DNA from: Maridesulfovibrio sp. | GTDB lineage: Bacteria > Desulfobacterota > Desulfovibrionia > Desulfovibrionales > Desulfovibrionaceae | Length of the DNA: 64,000 bases | Reading direction: 5' to 3' | Assembly (NCBI RefSeq): GCF_963667685.1 | Contig: NZ_OY763930.1 | Location: 1,036,501-1,100,500 of the forward strand | Shown here: piece after piece, positions 62,490 to 64,000 of the stretch | How the letters are laid out: each line of letters opens with the position of its first letter | Position numbering within the stretch: position 1 is the stretch's first letter | Notes under the pieces: generated by a model | Seen by the model: only the letters and a program-made list of their open reading frames with translations | Told to the model about the DNA's origin: nothing | Databases searched by the model: none | Made by a program: the position numbers and the translations under genes

Positions 62490-62501
62490 GACATATATGT
62501 C
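62490..62501. promoter_or_regulatory. Palindromic candidate activator site at its own promoter
   Basis: GCGACA-TATA-TGTCAC (perfect core GACATATATGTC), 27 bases before the activator start, the position expected for autorepression. Confidence 0.55.
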
Positions 62502-62616
62502 ACGACACCTATGACATCAAATGATTTAGAGCAAGAAATAAAGCATACAATAATATACGGAATACATTGGTCAAAAAAAACGGCTGCCCTTTTTAAAGAA
62601 CAGCCCAATGTAACTA

Positions 62617-62889
62617 TTATGCATTATGAAGTTTATCCAGACCGTACTCAGTAATACGATAAACGGTAACAAGCTCTCCGGCATCACCAGCGTGAGAACC
62701 TTCTTCGTAAATGATACCTCTATCTTTCAATGACTTGAGATGTTCGTCAATGGTCGAAACCGAACAATACTCTTCGCCGGAATAATACGCGCAGACAAGC
62801 TCATGGATGCCTTTCACATCAAGGGCTTCACCGTTACTGAAAAGACCGGCAATATAGAGTTTAAGAGGATTCTGAGCTGTCATATTCAT
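62617..62889 (-). CDS. Small winged-helix-like protein
   Basis: A 90-residue cytosolic protein with a pattern typical of winged-helix DNA-binding modules: KLYIAGLFSNGEALDVKGIH, STIDEHLKSLKDRGIIYEEG, YRITEYGLDKLHNA. This layout resembles PadR/ArsR-like domains, without metal-binding Cys motifs. AGGAG ribosome site. It follows the tiny membrane protein gene by 12 bases. DNA binding is inference. Confidence 0.65.
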   Translation of the reverse strand: MNMTAQNPLKLYIAGLFSNGEALDVKGIHELVCAYYSGEEYCSVSTIDEHLKSLKDRGIIYEEGSHAGDAGELVTVYRITEYGLDKLHNA

Positions 62890-62901
62890 ATCATTTTCTC
62901 C

Positions 62902-63021
62902 TTAGTCTTCATTACGCAGGTTGATCATGTACTTGGATGGCCCCACAACCATGATCATGCCGACGGTGATAATTGCTGCTCCAATGAGCAGGGATGAAGT
63001 AATTTCGACCTCTGCAAGCAA
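62902..63021 (-). CDS. 39-residue single-helix membrane protein with TTG start
   Basis: Too short for ordinary ORF calling. From TTG 63021 the frame reads LLAEVEITSSLLIGAAIITV, then GMIMVVGPSKYMINLRNED and a stop. One hydrophobic helix (~residues 10-28) is followed by a charged C-terminal tail. An in-frame TAG lies directly before the TTG, so the start cannot be further upstream. The next gene begins 12 bases on with its own AGGAG. No strong ribosome site precedes the TTG, so internal starts are possible. Confidence 0.6.
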   Translation of the reverse strand: MLAEVEITSSLLIGAAIITVGMIMVVGPSKYMINLRNED

Positions 63022-63160
63022 CTAGCTTAAAAAAATTCCACACAGAGAATAAATAATATTAATGGCCTTGGCCCTGCTGACACCGGTCATGTTCACAGCC
63101 CGATTCCCGCAGAGGTAAGAAAGCGCTCCGTCAATTTTAGCGCCCAGAAAAGTTAATAAA

Positions 63161-63182
63161 AGGGCCGGATTAATCCGGCCCT
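63161..63182 (-). terminator. Intrinsic terminator after 193-residue protein gene
   Basis: AGGGCCGGATTAATCCGGCCCT perfect palindrome, then TTTTATT on the minus strand. It separates the conserved 193-residue protein gene from the tiny membrane protein gene. Confidence 0.88.
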
Positions 63183-63320
63183 GAATCAACTTCCATAAAA
63201 ACAGGCAGAAAATCTGAAAAGACCTGCCGCACGGAGTAAGGAAGAGTACGTAAGCTGTAATATTGCTTGGATACATATCCGTGATCTGCTCAACCTTTCC
63301 CCCAGACATGCAGCTGACGA

Positions 63321-63902
63321 CTATGCGCAGTCGTGCTTGTCCCAAGGCTCGCGGTTGTCACGCTGAAGGGCTACTTCCATACGAGCGAGTGCTTCTTTGA
63401 GCTTGGTTACTTCTTTAATCTTCATGTTGGGATCTTTCAGGATCTGGTAGAGAACTCCACCTGTGCAGTCCGCAGTAACAGGCAGATCAGCAACGTAGCA
63501 GATGGTTGCGATGATATCAGCAGCATTTGCGGAACGATCAACAGTACCAGCTTTCTTGTTTACACCGAGACCTGCGAAATAAAGACCGTTGTTGGAAGCG
63601 ATAACGATCAAGGTACGGCGGTCCGCAGCGTCGGAGATTACTTCAAGGGCAGCTTCAAGAGCGGCACCATCAACATCACCGAGCTCGACAATTGCACAAG
63701 CGCCATCTTCTTCAAAAACTTTTGCGATGCCTTCAGGGGCAACAACAGCTGCGCCTTCAATTTTGGAAACTGCTTCAACTACACCGGTATTGTCGAAGGA
63801 AGACACGCATGCTGTCTTTTTCATAAATTTTGTCAGGGCTGCACCATCCGCGTCTACTGCGGCGGAACCACAAACAACAAGAATTACTTTTTTATCTGCC
63901 AT
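63321..63902 (-). CDS. Conserved hypothetical protein, alkaline-phosphatase-superfamily-like C-terminus
   Basis: A 193-residue protein found in Desulfovibrio-type bacteria. The second half (LIVIASNNGLYFAGLGVNKK, RSANAADIIATICYVADLPV, TADCTGGVLYQIL) resembles the C-terminal signature of sulfatase/phosphoglycerate-mutase-type hydrolases, where 'DI.PTI..L.GLPVP....G..L' closes the fold. The N-terminal catalytic part with metal ligands is missing, so enzymatic activity is doubtful. Ends KEALARMEVALQRDNREPWD. Strong AGGAG ribosome site and, judging by codon bias, probably well expressed. Confidence 0.65.
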   Translation of the reverse strand: MADKKVILVVCGSAAVDADGAALTKFMKKTACVSSFDNTGVVEAVSKIEGAAVVAPEGIAKVFEEDGACAIVELGDVDGAALEAALEVISDAADRRTLIVIASNNGLYFAGLGVNKKAGTVDRSANAADIIATICYVADLPVTADCTGGVLYQILKDPNMKIKEVTKLKEALARMEVALQRDNREPWDKHDCA

Positions 63903-64000
63903 TTCATTTTCTCCTAAATAATCTTTATATTTTACAGGTAGTTCGTTCTGAAAACCTATTTATTTTTATCTCTTTATTTTACTCAATATATGCAATTAAA

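Noticed and set aside
63022-63345. 107-codon minus-strand frame overlapping the 193-residue gene
   Set aside because: It crosses a perfect terminator palindrome and overlaps the end of a real gene; only the short TTG frame after its stop looks genuine.

Overview
The window looks like a chromosomal segment from a marine sulfate-reducing bacterium of the Desulfovibrio/Maridesulfovibrio type. This is inferred from gene content: the flavin-bifurcating NfnAB pair, a CobD-CobQ fusion, bacteriohemerythrin, a CutC-like glycyl radical enzyme, anaerobic ribonucleotide reductase under a B12 riboswitch, several sigma-54 activators, large chemoreceptors and Na+-coupled transporters. Base composition is even, and I see no rRNA, tRNA, CRISPR array, insertion sequence or prophage.

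Layout. 1-4.5 kb (minus): 5' part of a heparinase II/III-type lyase gene running off the left edge, then pstS-pstC-pstA with no pstB or phoU. 4.7-9.1 kb (plus): NAD(P)/FAD oxidoreductase, M24 peptidase, DUF4911 protein, orphan ParA-type ATPase, isoprenylcysteine-type methyltransferase. 9.2-22.3 kb (minus): methyltransferase, ComM, bacteriohemerythrin, CobD-CobQ, hybrid histidine kinase, TPR membrane protein, lepB, lepA and a hypothetical gene. 22.7-28.5 kb: nfnAB, a methyltransferase, and an 'orphan' glycyl radical enzyme of the choline-lyase type without a neighbouring activase. 28.6-32.7 kb (minus): a probable cysteine/amino-acid catabolic group (cysteine-desulfidase family enzyme, DAACS symporter, RidA) next to a YheO/DauR-type regulator. 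32.9-36.3 kb: GGDEF protein, GNAT, TatD, glycosyltransferase.

36.5-44.2 kb (plus) holds the most coherent unusual module. A sigma-54 activator and a NifX-like protein precede a sigma-54-type promoter with TGTTTC elements. This promoter leads a five-gene set: pseudo-receiver, CBS-pair protein, SLC13/DASS anion transporter, left-handed beta-helix protein of unknown function, and NhaB antiporter. I infer a Na+-coupled anion (perhaps sulfate) uptake system with its own regulators.

44.3-52.8 kb (minus): two chemoreceptors, a small coiled-coil protein, nrdD with a cobalamin riboswitch leader, and a MarR regulator. The second chemoreceptor has two Fur-like palindromes in its promoter and is flanked by a 32-bp near-repeat. 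52.8-57.7 kb (minus): a His/Asp-rich metal transporter co-transcribed with MarR behind a 17-bp inverted repeat; YbaK; and an ECF transporter operon (DUF296 protein, S, T and two ATPases) whose ATPases carry complementary defects, leaving one intact and one degenerate composite ATP site. 58-62.5 kb (minus): thioesterase, YitT and EamA proteins with a sigma-54 promoter and a palindrome (GCGACA-N4-TGTCRC) that recurs in front of the adjacent sigma-54 activator. 62.6-63.9 kb: small winged-helix protein, a 39-residue membrane protein with a TTG start that ORF calling misses, and a conserved 193-residue protein.

Four copies of a dispersed intergenic repeat (GCCTCCGGCGGC end plus an AAACCCTTTTG hairpin) occur between 25 and 36.5 kb. 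Promoter, operator and riboswitch calls are made by eye and are inference unless stated. The basis is given in each entry.
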